Shown: one piece after another, positions 56,462-64,000 of the stretch | How positions within the stretch are numbered: position 1 is the stretch's first letter | Layout: each line of letters starts with the position of its first letter | From: Cohnella silvisoli | GTDB taxonomy: Bacteria > Bacillota > Bacilli > Paenibacillales > Paenibacillaceae | DNA length: 64,000 nucleotides | NCBI RefSeq assembly: GCF_021190915.1 | Contig: NZ_JAIOAP010000018.1 | Coordinates: 62,001-126,000, forward strand | Direction of reading: 5' to 3' | The notes under the pieces: generated by a model | The model's input: the letters and a program-made list of their open reading frames with translations, nothing else | Told to the model about the DNA's origin: nothing | Database searches by the model: none | Made by a program: the position numbers and the translations under genes

Positions 56462-59400
56462 ATGCTCTTACCGGAACATACAACAAGTCAAAGTAAAGAC
56501 GAGCACGTATTGAAGACACCTTCCATAACGTTGCCCAATGGCGGCGGGGCGATTCGAGGGATGGGGGAGAAGTTCGCTTCCAATCCTGTCACGGGTACGG
56601 GTTCCATGAGCGTACCTATCGCAACCAGCCCTGGTCGTTCGGGCTTTGGCCCACAACTTTCCCTTTCGTATGACTCTGGAGCAGGTAATGGGCCTTTCGG
56701 TCTAGGATGGAATCTCTCGCTGCCTTCGATCACACGCAAAACGGACAAGGGGCTGCCACGCTATCACGATGCGCCCGATGCTATCGATTCGGATGTGTTC
56801 ATTTTATCAGGTGCGGAAGATTTGGTACCCGTTCTTAAACAGGATGCAAACGGGAAATGGATTCGCGAGCAACTGAAGCGGACCGTGAATGGTGTTAGCT
56901 ATCATATTCGCCGCTATCGTCCGCGCGTCGAAGGTCTGTTTGCCCGCATAGAGCGATGGACGAACGAAGCGCAACCCAGTGAAATTTTTTGGCGTTCCAT
57001 CTCGAAAGAAAACATCACAACCTGGTACGGCAGAACTGACAATTCGCGTATTACCGACCCCACCCCCGATCATTCCGATCGCGTCTTCAGTTGGCTGATC
57101 TGTCAGAGCCACGACGATAAAGGCAACGTCATCTCGTATCAATACAAAGCGGAGAACGCCGATCAGTTGGATCTGTCGCACGCCCACGAACAAAATCGCG
57201 GCGACGAAAAGGATAAGCGGCGTACCGCAAATCGATATCTCAAGCGAATCTATTACGGCAATCACTCCCCCTATCTTCCCGAACTCCAGGCAGACAAGCC
57301 ATGGCCAGAACCGTCGGAGGACGATAACAACTGGTACTTCGAAGTCGTGTTCGATTATGGCGAACATGACGAGACTCACCCTACGTCCCATGAAGCTGGA
57401 CAATGGAAATCACGCTGTGACCCGTTCTCGTCAAACCGTTCTACGTTTGAAATCCGCACCTACCGATTGTGCAAGCGAGTGTTGATGTTCCATCACATTC
57501 CGGATGACCCGAATGGCCACAAAGGATACGAAGGCCTTGTTCGCTCGACTGACTTCTCCTATAAATATGAGAAAGACGGTGCTAGCTCACATACACCTGT
57601 TTATTCCAAACTCATCGAGATAACTCAGCGAGGCTATCAACGATCGGCTGGCGGAGACTATCTCGCCTCGTCGCTCCCCCCGCTCGAGTTCACCTACAGC
57701 GAAGCCATGATTCAGACGGAATTACGCGAAATACCCGAAGAAAGCCTGGAAGACTTGCCATTCGGCATCGACGGTACCTCCTGTCAATGGATTGACCTTG
57801 ACGGCGAAGGGTTATCGGGTATGCTGTTCGAGCAGGCAAATGCGTGGTTCTACAAACGGAACCTTAGCCCACTTACTGGAGCGGGCGGCGGGCGCGTCGA
57901 AGCGAAGCTCGCGCCGGCGGTCCTTGTCACGCCCAAGCCCATGATTTCATTGACGGACAACGTGCAATTCCTCGATCTGGCAGGTGATGGCCTACCGGAC
58001 GCTGTTCAATTTTCTAGCCCGATGCCAGGGTTTTACGAACGGACTGTGGATGAGAAGTGGGACTCGTTCGTGCCGTTCACTTCACTGCCAAATGTGAACT
58101 GGAACGACCCTAATCTCAAGTTCATCGATCTCGACGGCGATGGTCACGCCGATATCCTGATTAGCGAGCACGACGCTTTTATTTGGCATCGTTCGCTAGG
58201 CGAAGCAGGTTTTGATTCAGCGCAGCGAACGAGTAAATGCTGGGATGAAGAAATGGGGCCGCATATCATCTTTGCCGACGCGAAACAATCCATCTATGTT
58301 GCGGATCTAACGGGCGATGGATTAAGTGACATCGTACGTATTCGCAACGACGGGGTTTGCTATTGGCCGAATCTTGGCTTTGGCCGTTTTGGTGCCAAAG
58401 TTACGATGGATAATGCGCCACTGTTCGACCATACGGACCAATTCAGCAATAGCCGCATACGGTTAGCTGATATCGACGGTACTGGCACGACCGATATCCT
58501 ATACCTGCATCTCGATGGTGTACGCGTGTATTTTAACCATTCCGGAAAAAGCTGGAGTGCCCCAACGACGATCCAAAACTTTCCCGTTCCGGATAATGTC
58601 GCTTCGGTTCAGGTGTTTGATCTTCTAGGCAACGGCACGGCGTGCCTGGTCTGGTCATCACCTCGGCCTGTCGATGCGCGCCGATCGCTCCGTTATCTCG
58701 ATCTGATGGGCGGGCAGAAGCCGCACCTGCTGGTGAAGACGGTCAACAATCTGGGAGCGGAGACAACGGTTGAGTATGCGCCTTCGACGATGTATTACTT
58801 GCTTAATGAGCAGGAAGATAAGCCTTGGATCACCAAACTTCCTTTTCCAGTGCATTGCGTGGAAAAGGTAACGGTGTGCGACAGTTGGCGCCAAACCCGG
58901 TTCACGACCGCATACAGCTATCACCACGGTTATTTCGATGGGGCGGAGCGGGAGTTTCGCGGTTTTGGCCGGGTTGAACAGATCGATGTCGAAGACTACG
59001 GCGAGTTCGCGAAAGGGAACTCAAATAGCCCTTACATTGCCGACGACCACACGTTATATCAGCCGCCTGTCAAAACGATAACCTGGTATCACACCGGTGC
59101 GTTTCTTGATCGGGAAAGAACGCTTAAGCTCTTTAAGGACGAGTATTGCACGAGCTGGATTCAGGATGAGGGGTTTAATGAGAAAGAGTTGCCTGAACCC
59201 GACCTCGATTCCATGGACCTTACCGCCGATGAGTGGCGCGAGGCGTTAAGGGCGTGCAAAGGTATGGTGCTGCGCCAAGAGGTATTTGAGCTGGATGTGA
59301 AAGCGATGGCGGGGAGCGTACAAGAGCCAGTTAAAAAGCCGTTCCATAAGCCGGTCAAACTGTTTTCGACTGCTTTTCACAACTGTCATATTCATCTCGT

Positions 59401-62400
59401 GCAGCCGAAAGCGGATAACACGCATGCGGTTTTCCATGTTACCGAGAGCGAAGCGATCACCTATCACTACGAGTTGGAATTACTCCATGGATTGAAGCCT
59501 GATCCGCGCATTTCGCATACGTTAAACTTGAGCATCGACGAATACGGCAACATCCAGCAGTCCGTTTCCGTAGTCTATCCTCGTCTAATAGAGTATACCG
59601 ACGACACTCTGAACGCCGATGTGCAACATCTGATTCGTAAGGTGCAATCCGAGACGCATCTGATCTATTCGGAGAGACGTTATACGAATGACGTGCCCAA
59701 TGCGGTCCATCCTGATCCGGACGACTATCGTTTGCGGCTGCCTTACGAAGTGTTAACTTATGAGTTGACTGGCGAGTTGAAAACGAACACAACGGATCGC
59801 TATTTCACGTTAGAGGAGTTGCGCGAATACAAGCTTAGCGATATCTATCAGAACAGCAGTGCGGCGGTGAAGGAAGTTGCAGAGATCGCCTATCACAAGC
59901 TGCCTGATCGCATTTCGCCTCAGAAGCGAATCGTTGAACATACACGAACTTTGTTTTTCGATAAAGCCTTGAATAAGCCACTAGCACTAAGGGAATTGAA
60001 CGCACTGGCTTTGCCGTATGAGAGCTACAAACTGGCGCTTACCGGTGACATTCTTGACATCGTGTTCGCGGATAAGATCACGCCAGACGTTCAAGCGACG
60101 CTTACGGACAAGAAATATAGCGGATACTTGACCGGTGCACAATTGGCTGCTCGTTTTGGCGCGAACACGACCGGACAGTATTGGAAGTGTTCAGGCATAG
60201 CAGGATTTAATGAGGATGCTCCCAATCACTTCTATTTGCCCGAGCGATACACTGACCCCTTTGATAACATAACAACACTCTCCTATGACTCTCGTGATCT
60301 ATACATCCAATCTAGCACCGATGCGCTGGACAATCGTACTGAGGTAACCGAGTTCGATTGTCGCGTACTGGCACCTTGCCGAATGAAAGATGCGAACGAC
60401 AATGTTTCGGAAGTAAGATTTGACATTTTGGGTATGCCCGCTGCCATTGCGGTGATGGGCAAAGGCGATGAAGCCGATAGCCTGAACGATTTTAATGACG
60501 ATTTGTTGAACCTGGATTTGGACACCCGGCACAGATTTTTCGTCAATCAGGATTATGACGCTGCAATTGCCAAAAATTTGTTGCGCGGCGCAAGCACGCG
60601 GTATGTGTATTACTTCGGAGAAGTCATCGATAACGGCAACACCGTCTGGGGACGGTATCCTTCCTGTGTCAGCGCGATCATTCGGGAGCGGCATGTTGCC
60701 GACGAGCCGGATAGCCCGATTCAATGCGGGTTCGAGTATTCGGATGGCATGGGCAACGTACTTGTGAAGAAGACGCAAGCCGAACCGGAACGAACCGACG
60801 GGGCTTTGCGGTGGGTCGCCAGCGGCAAAACCATTCAGAACAACAAGGGAAAACCGGTCAAACAATATGAGCCGTATTTCAGTGCGCCGTCAATCGGACA
60901 TCGTTTCGAGCATTCGCTAGAAGCGGGCGTAACTCCGGTGATGTTTTATGACGCGGTTGGACGGGTCATTCGCACCGATTCGCCGGATGGTTCTTACAGC
61001 CGCGTGGAGTTTTCGCCTTGGCATGCGAATCACTACGACGCCAACGACACGGTTAGTCAATCGGACAACAGATGGTTCGTCAACAAGAGCGCACCGACGG
61101 CATCGGAAGAAGACCGGCGCGCAGCACAATTGGCCGCCGAGCATGCAGATACGCCTTTGGTGTCAGTGCTTGACAGTCTCGGACGCGAGGTCGTCAAGAT
61201 CGCTCATAACCGCATGGGACCGGCGAATGCTCTGGTTGACGAGAAATATGTCACCTATACGAAGCTTGATGCGGAGGGAAAACCTCTATGGGTACAAGAT
61301 GCTCGCAGCAACCGCGTGGTGCAATACATCATGCCGCCGCTACTTAATGGAGTAGATGATTCCTCAACGATTCCAAACTTTACCCCTTGTTACGACATCG
61401 CAGGCAACTTGCTTTATCAACATAGTATGGATGCTGGCGACCGCTGGATGTTGAACGATGCGGCGGGAAAACCGATGTTCGCCTGGAACAGCCGCTCGCA
61501 CGTGACGAGATTAGCCTATGATAGATTGCATCGACCAATCGGCTCATATGTCACTGGTGCTGACCCGAACGATCCAACACGCGAGATTCAATATGAGAAG
61601 AAGGTCTACGGCGAAGAGGTGGCGGACAATAAACGACACAACTTACGAGGCAAGCTGTATGCGCTTTTCGACACGGCGGGTGTCGTTACCAACGAGTCTT
61701 ACGACTTCAGGGGCAATCTCCTGAGCACGAAACGCCAGCTTGCTCTCGACTACAAGACAACACCCGATTGGTCGCAAAATCCTGCGTTGGAAGAAGAACG
61801 TTTCGTTGCCAGAACCCGATACGACGCTCAGAACCGTCCGGTTCAGATCATCGCTCCGCATCTTTTAACGGCGGCAGCTACACAGCGAATCTGTGTAACC
61901 CAGCTAGCATATAACGAAGCAGGTTTGCTGGATCGCGTGGACTTATGGCTCAATCAATCCGCGGAGCCGACGACATTGCTCGCCGGAAATACGGCAAACC
62001 AGCGTTTGGTGAAGAACATTAACTACAACGCCAAAGGCCAGCGTGTACTTGTGCAATATGGCAATGAATCGGAAACCAGCTATGACTACGAGCCTGATAC
62101 TTTCCGACTAAAGCGGCTCAAGACTAAGCGTAATCCTGATCACGCGGTGTTACAGGAACTGAATTACACTTATGACCCGGTCGGTAATATTACTCGGATC
62201 TTCGATGACGCTCAGGATCGCGTATTTCATAGCAACCAATGCGTGCAGCCGAGTGCTGAGTATCGCTATGACGCGCTTTATCGGCTGATCGCCGCCAGCG
62301 GACGAGAGCATAGAGGGAATGGTCAGCAGTTGGACTGGGATGACCGTTCCCGCTTCGTACCCGTGATGCAGAACGATTGCCAGGCGTTACAGAACTACGT

Positions 62401-64000
62401 CGAGACGTATCGCTATGACGAAGTCGGCAACATTATGCAAATGGTGCATCACACAGGGAGTAATCTGGAGCAGCCAGGTCAGGCGATCTGGAATCGGCGT
62501 TACCAATACGCGCTGGATAGCAATCGCCTGCTCTCCACTAGCGTACCCGGCGATCCGATCAATTCTCCCGGCTATAACGCCACGCCCGTTTACAGCGTGA
62601 AATATACATACGACGCTCATGGCAACATCACGGCGATGCCGCATTTGCCACAGATGAATTGGGACTTCAAGGACCAATTAAGCGCAACGACGGGGATGGT
62701 CACGAATACGAATGACAATCCGCAACACGCCCAATTGCCTGCGACGACTTACTACGTGTACGATGCGTCAGGTCAACGCGTTCGGAAGGTGACCACCACG
62801 CAAACCGGCGCGCCTAACAAGCAACGTATATACCTCGGCGGATTTGAGGTGTACCGCGAATATAGCAACGGTACAGTAAAGCTAGAGCGAGAGTCGCTGC
62901 ATGTGATGGACGACAAGCAACATCTGGCATTGATCGAGACGCAAACAATTAAAGACCAATCTCAGATGACGAATGTCCAACCGCTCGTCCGTTATCAGCT
63001 TGGCAACCACCTTGGTTCGACCAGCCTGGAGCTCGATGAGAATGGAGAAGTGATTACCTATGAGGAGTACACTCCCTTCGGCAGCACCGCATATTGCGCC
63101 GGACGAAGCGCTTCCGAGGTGAGCTTGAAGCGTTACCGCTATACGGGCAAGGAACGGGATGAGGAGACGGGGTTAAGCTATCATGGTGCGAGGTATTATG
63201 CGCCGTGGCTGGGAAGATGGATGAGTTGTGATCCCAATGGAATTAGCGATGGCAGCAATATCTATCGTTATGTGAGGGGCAATCCAACCATTTTTGTGGA
63301 TTTGTCAGGTCGAACTACGACATTAAATTTGTTATCCGAGGACATGAGAGATCAGAGGGAGCAGGAGCTCAAGAAACAAGCAGACGACCCCTACGTGACA
63401 GAAGGAGTTTCCAAGGAAGAAGTCGCTGACGCCATGAACTTAAAAAACGGGGATATGATAGAAAAATACGGATGGAACAGACGTGGTCAAATTTTTGATG
63501 CGATGAGCAAAATGTCTTTGAAAGATTTAGCGAGGGCTTTGCCGGAACAAGATAAAACGGTTTATTGGCAACCGAGTGGCCGACAGGCAACGAACTCACA
63601 AGAACAAAGATCGGTGCTTGCAGATAAAGTGGAGAACTTCAATCCAGGTACGCCAATCGGTGGTATCGTCAGAACGGCAGCCTACGCCGCTGGAGCATCA
63701 CACGAAGAAGCAGAAAGGATTGGAGCCGTCGGTGATCTAGCAGAGGGGCTTTTACCTGCAGCAACCGCAGGTGTTGCGAGATACAAAGCAGCTAGCGCAA
63801 AAGCTCAATCAACAAAACCGATTACTGGCGCGCGGAACGCTAATAAGGGCGTTGGAACTCCGACAAGTTCTCATAATGCCGGGAAAAACAACTCGGTTAA
63901 TCCCCCCGATCCATCGACTGGAGAAATTAACGACGAAAATTGCGTTCCCTGCACTGCTGCGACTTTGAAGAATGTGAATGAGAAAAGTCAGGCTTCGACG
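56462..64000 (+). CDS. SpvB/TcB-TcC (Rhs) fusion toxin, incomplete at window end
   Basis: One frame of 2513 codons open to the edge; ATG follows GGAAGGAG. Domain order: SpvB/TcdB N-terminal (about 1-340: LPNGGGAIRGMGEKFASNPV, LSLSYDSGAGNGPFGLGWNL); FG-GAP/VCBS beta-propeller (about 490-700: FLDLAGDGLPDAVQ, FIDLDGDGHADILI, VADLTGDGLSDIVRI); middle TcdB domains; then Rhs/YD repeats (about 1800-2200: YDPVGNITRIFDDAQD, YRYDALYRLIAASGR, YRYDEVGNIMQMVHHTG); and the Rhs core end (RYRYTGKERDEETGLSYHGA, RYYAPWLGRWMSCDPNGISD). The variable C-terminal domain begins about residue 2283 and ends unfinished at DENCVPCTAATLKN. In Tc toxins the B-C shell encloses and releases this C-terminal effector. B and C, usually two genes, are fused here. 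Confidence 0.93.
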   Translation, partial: MLLPEHTTSQSKDEHVLKTPSITLPNGGGAIRGMGEKFASNPVTGTGSMSVPIATSPGRSGFGPQLSLSYDSGAGNGPFGLGWNLSLPSITRKTDKGLPRYHDAPDAIDSDVFILSGAEDLVPVLKQDANGKWIREQLKRTVNGVSYHIRRYRPRVEGLFARIERWTNEAQPSEIFWRSISKENITTWYGRTDNSRITDPTPDHSDRVFSWLICQSHDDKGNVISYQYKAENADQLDLSHAHEQNRGDEKDKRRTANRYLKRIYYGNHSPYLPELQADKPWPEPSEDDNNWYFEVVFDYGEHDETHPTSHEAGQWKSRCDPFSSNRSTFEIRTYRLCKRVLMFHHIPDDPNGHKGYEGLVRSTDFSYKYEKDGASSHTPVYSKLIEITQRGYQRSAGGDYLASSLPPLEFTYSEAMIQTELREIPEESLEDLPFGIDGTSCQWIDLDGEGLSGMLFEQANAWFYKRNLSPLTGAGGGRVEAKLAPAVLVTPKPMISLTDNVQFLDLAGDGLPDAVQFSSPMPGFYERTVDEKWDSFVPFTSLPNVNWNDPNLKFIDLDGDGHADILISEHDAFIWHRSLGEAGFDSAQRTSKCWDEEMGPHIIFADAKQSIYVADLTGDGLSDIVRIRNDGVCYWPNLGFGRFGAKVTMDNAPLFDHTDQFSNSRIRLADIDGTGTTDILYLHLDGVRVYFNHSGKSWSAPTTIQNFPVPDNVASVQVFDLLGNGTACLVWSSPRPVDARRSLRYLDLMGGQKPHLLVKTVNNLGAETTVEYAPSTMYYLLNEQEDKPWITKLPFPVHCVEKVTVCDSWRQTRFTTAYSYHHGYFDGAEREFRGFGRVEQIDVEDYGEFAKGNSNSPYIADDHTLYQPPVKTITWYHTGAFLDRERTLKLFKDEYCTSWIQDEGFNEKELPEPDLDSMDLTADEWREALRACKGMVLRQEVFELDVKAMAGSVQEPVKKPFHKPVKLFSTAFHNCHIHLVQPKADNTHAVFHVTESEAITYHYELELLHGLKPDPRISHTLNLSIDEYGNIQQSVSVVYPRLIEYTDDTLNADVQHLIRKVQSETHLIYSERRYTNDVPNAVHPDPDDYRLRLPYEVLTYELTGELKTNTTDRYFTLEELREYKLSDIYQNSSAAVKEVAEIAYHKLPDRISPQKRIVEHTRTLFFDKALNKPLALRELNALALPYESYKLALTGDILDIVFADKITPDVQATLTDKKYSGYLTGAQLAARFGANTTGQYWKCSGIAGFNEDAPNHFYLPERYTDPFDNITTLSYDSRDLYIQSSTDALDNRTEVTEFDCRVLAPCRMKDANDNVSEVRFDILGMPAAIAVMGKGDEADSLNDFNDDLLNLDLDTRHRFFVNQDYDAAIAKNLLRGASTRYVYYFGEVIDNGNTVWGRYPSCVSAIIRERHVADEPDSPIQCGFEYSDGMGNVLVKKTQAEPERTDGALRWVASGKTIQNNKGKPVKQYEPYFSAPSIGHRFEHSLEAGVTPVMFYDAVGRVIRTDSPDGSYSRVEFSPWHANHYDANDTVSQSDNRWFVNKSAPTASEEDRRAAQLAAEHADTPLVSVLDSLGREVVKIAHNRMGPANALVDEKYVTYTKLDAEGKPLWVQDARSNRVVQYIMPPLLNGVDDSSTIPNFTPCYDIAGNLLYQHSMDAGDRWMLNDAAGKPMFAWNSRSHVTRLAYDRLHRPIGSYVTGADPNDPTREIQYEKKVYGEEVADNKRHNLRGKLYALFDTAGVVTNESYDFRGNLLSTKRQLALDYKTTPDWSQNPALEEERFVARTRYDAQNRPVQIIAPHLLTAAATQRICVTQLAYNEAGLLDRVDLWLNQSAEPTTLLAGNTANQRLVKNINYNAKGQRVLVQYGNESETSYDYEPDTFRLKRLKTKRNPDHAVLQELNYTYDPVGNITRIFDDAQDRVFHSNQCVQPSAEYRYDALYRLIAASGREHRGNGQQLDWDDRSRFVPVMQNDCQALQNYVETYRYDEVGNIMQMVHHTGSNLEQPGQAIWNRRYQYALDSNRLLSTSVPGDPINSPGYNATPVYSVKYTYDAHGNITAMPHLPQMNWDFKDQLSATTGMVTNTNDNPQHAQLPATTYYVYDASGQRVRKVTTTQTGAPNKQRIYLGGFEVYREYSNGTVKLERESLHVMDDKQHLALIETQTIKDQSQMTNVQPLVRYQLGNHLGSTSLELDENGEVITYEEYTPFGSTAYCAGRSASEVSLKRYRYTGKERDEETGLSYHGARYYAPWLGRWMSCDPNGISDGSNIYRYVRGNPTIFVDLSGRTTTLNLLSEDMRDQREQELKKQADDPYVTEGVSKEEVADAMNLKNGDMIEKYGWNRRGQIFDAMSKMSLKDLARALPEQDKTVYWQPSGRQATNSQEQRSVLADKVENFNPGTPIGGIVRTAAYAAGASHEEAERIGAVGDLAEGLLPAATAGVARYKAASAKAQSTKPITGARNANKGVGTPTSSHNAGKNNSVNPPDPSTGEINDENCVPCTAATLKNVNEKSQAST

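Noticed and set aside
56807..57403. Minus-strand gene inside the toxin region (also 60299-60865 and others)
   Set aside because: They are antisense shadows of the 2513-codon toxin frame, whose domains and repeats explain the sequence completely.

Overview
The window reads as Gram-positive, most likely Paenibacillaceae (Paenibacillus/Cohnella type). This is an inference from strong AGGAGG ribosome sites, many TTG/GTG starts, a sporulation-type diadenylate cyclase (CdaS), an AdaA/AdaB split alkylation response, a bacillithiol-transferase-like DinB protein and LexA boxes of the Bacillus type. No rRNA, tRNA or CRISPR array was seen.

Region 1 (1 to about 13.75 kb, with relics to about 21.5 kb) is visibly AT-rich and is the most unusual part. 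Small unrelated genes, all on the + strand up to 13.7 kb, are separated by a family of imperfect palindromes built like integron attC sites. Each has a left box ending in CTAAC or ATAAC, an inner arm TATTCACG, a structured centre, an inner arm CGTGAATA and a right box GTTRRRY. The decisive observation is that the variable right box at the start of a gene unit is the reverse complement of the left box at the end of the SAME unit (9-10 of 9-10 bases in four consecutive units, 8-9 of 9-10 in four more). It does not match the left box of the repeat it sits in. That is what is expected if units were inserted as circles by recombination inside GTTRRRY, as integron cassettes are. No integrase lies in the window, so this would be an integrase-less attC cluster (CALIN-like) in a Firmicute. 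Cargo includes VOC/glyoxalase proteins, a macro domain, a holin-like type I toxin, an LMW-PTPase-like protein, an EamA transporter, an HD phosphohydrolase, a GyrI-like protein, a HAD phosphatase and several small membrane proteins. Several cassettes are decayed by frameshift or nonsense mutations.

Region 2 (13.8-24.1 kb) continues the accessory zone: an ArsR/VOC operon, an IS605-group element carrying only TnpB that splits a gene exactly between codons, more VOC, DinB, GNAT, RidA and SRPBCC genes, and pseudogenes (DUF4188, a glycosidase, a sugar ABC permease end). A FadR-type regulator has two matching operator-like sites around it.

Region 3 (24.1-56.2 kb) is ordinary chromosome of higher GC. 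It holds a Cys/Met-type PLP enzyme, a three-subunit molybdenum hydroxylase operon, an FUSC-type exporter, cdaS, an aldo/keto reductase, assorted hydrolases, modB, msrAB, alkA diverging from adaA-adaB, Mn pyrophosphatase ppaC, a radical SAM protein, an IS1595-like transposase behind LexA boxes, an rsgA paralogue behind an apparent leader-peptide attenuator, an M42 peptidase, and a Tat-exported multicopper oxidase / ZIP transporter / TatA group.

Region 4 (56.46 kb to the end) is one uninterrupted reading frame of at least 2513 codons. It encodes a fused SpvB/TcB-TcC (Rhs) insecticidal-type toxin whose variable C-terminal domain is cut by the window edge.
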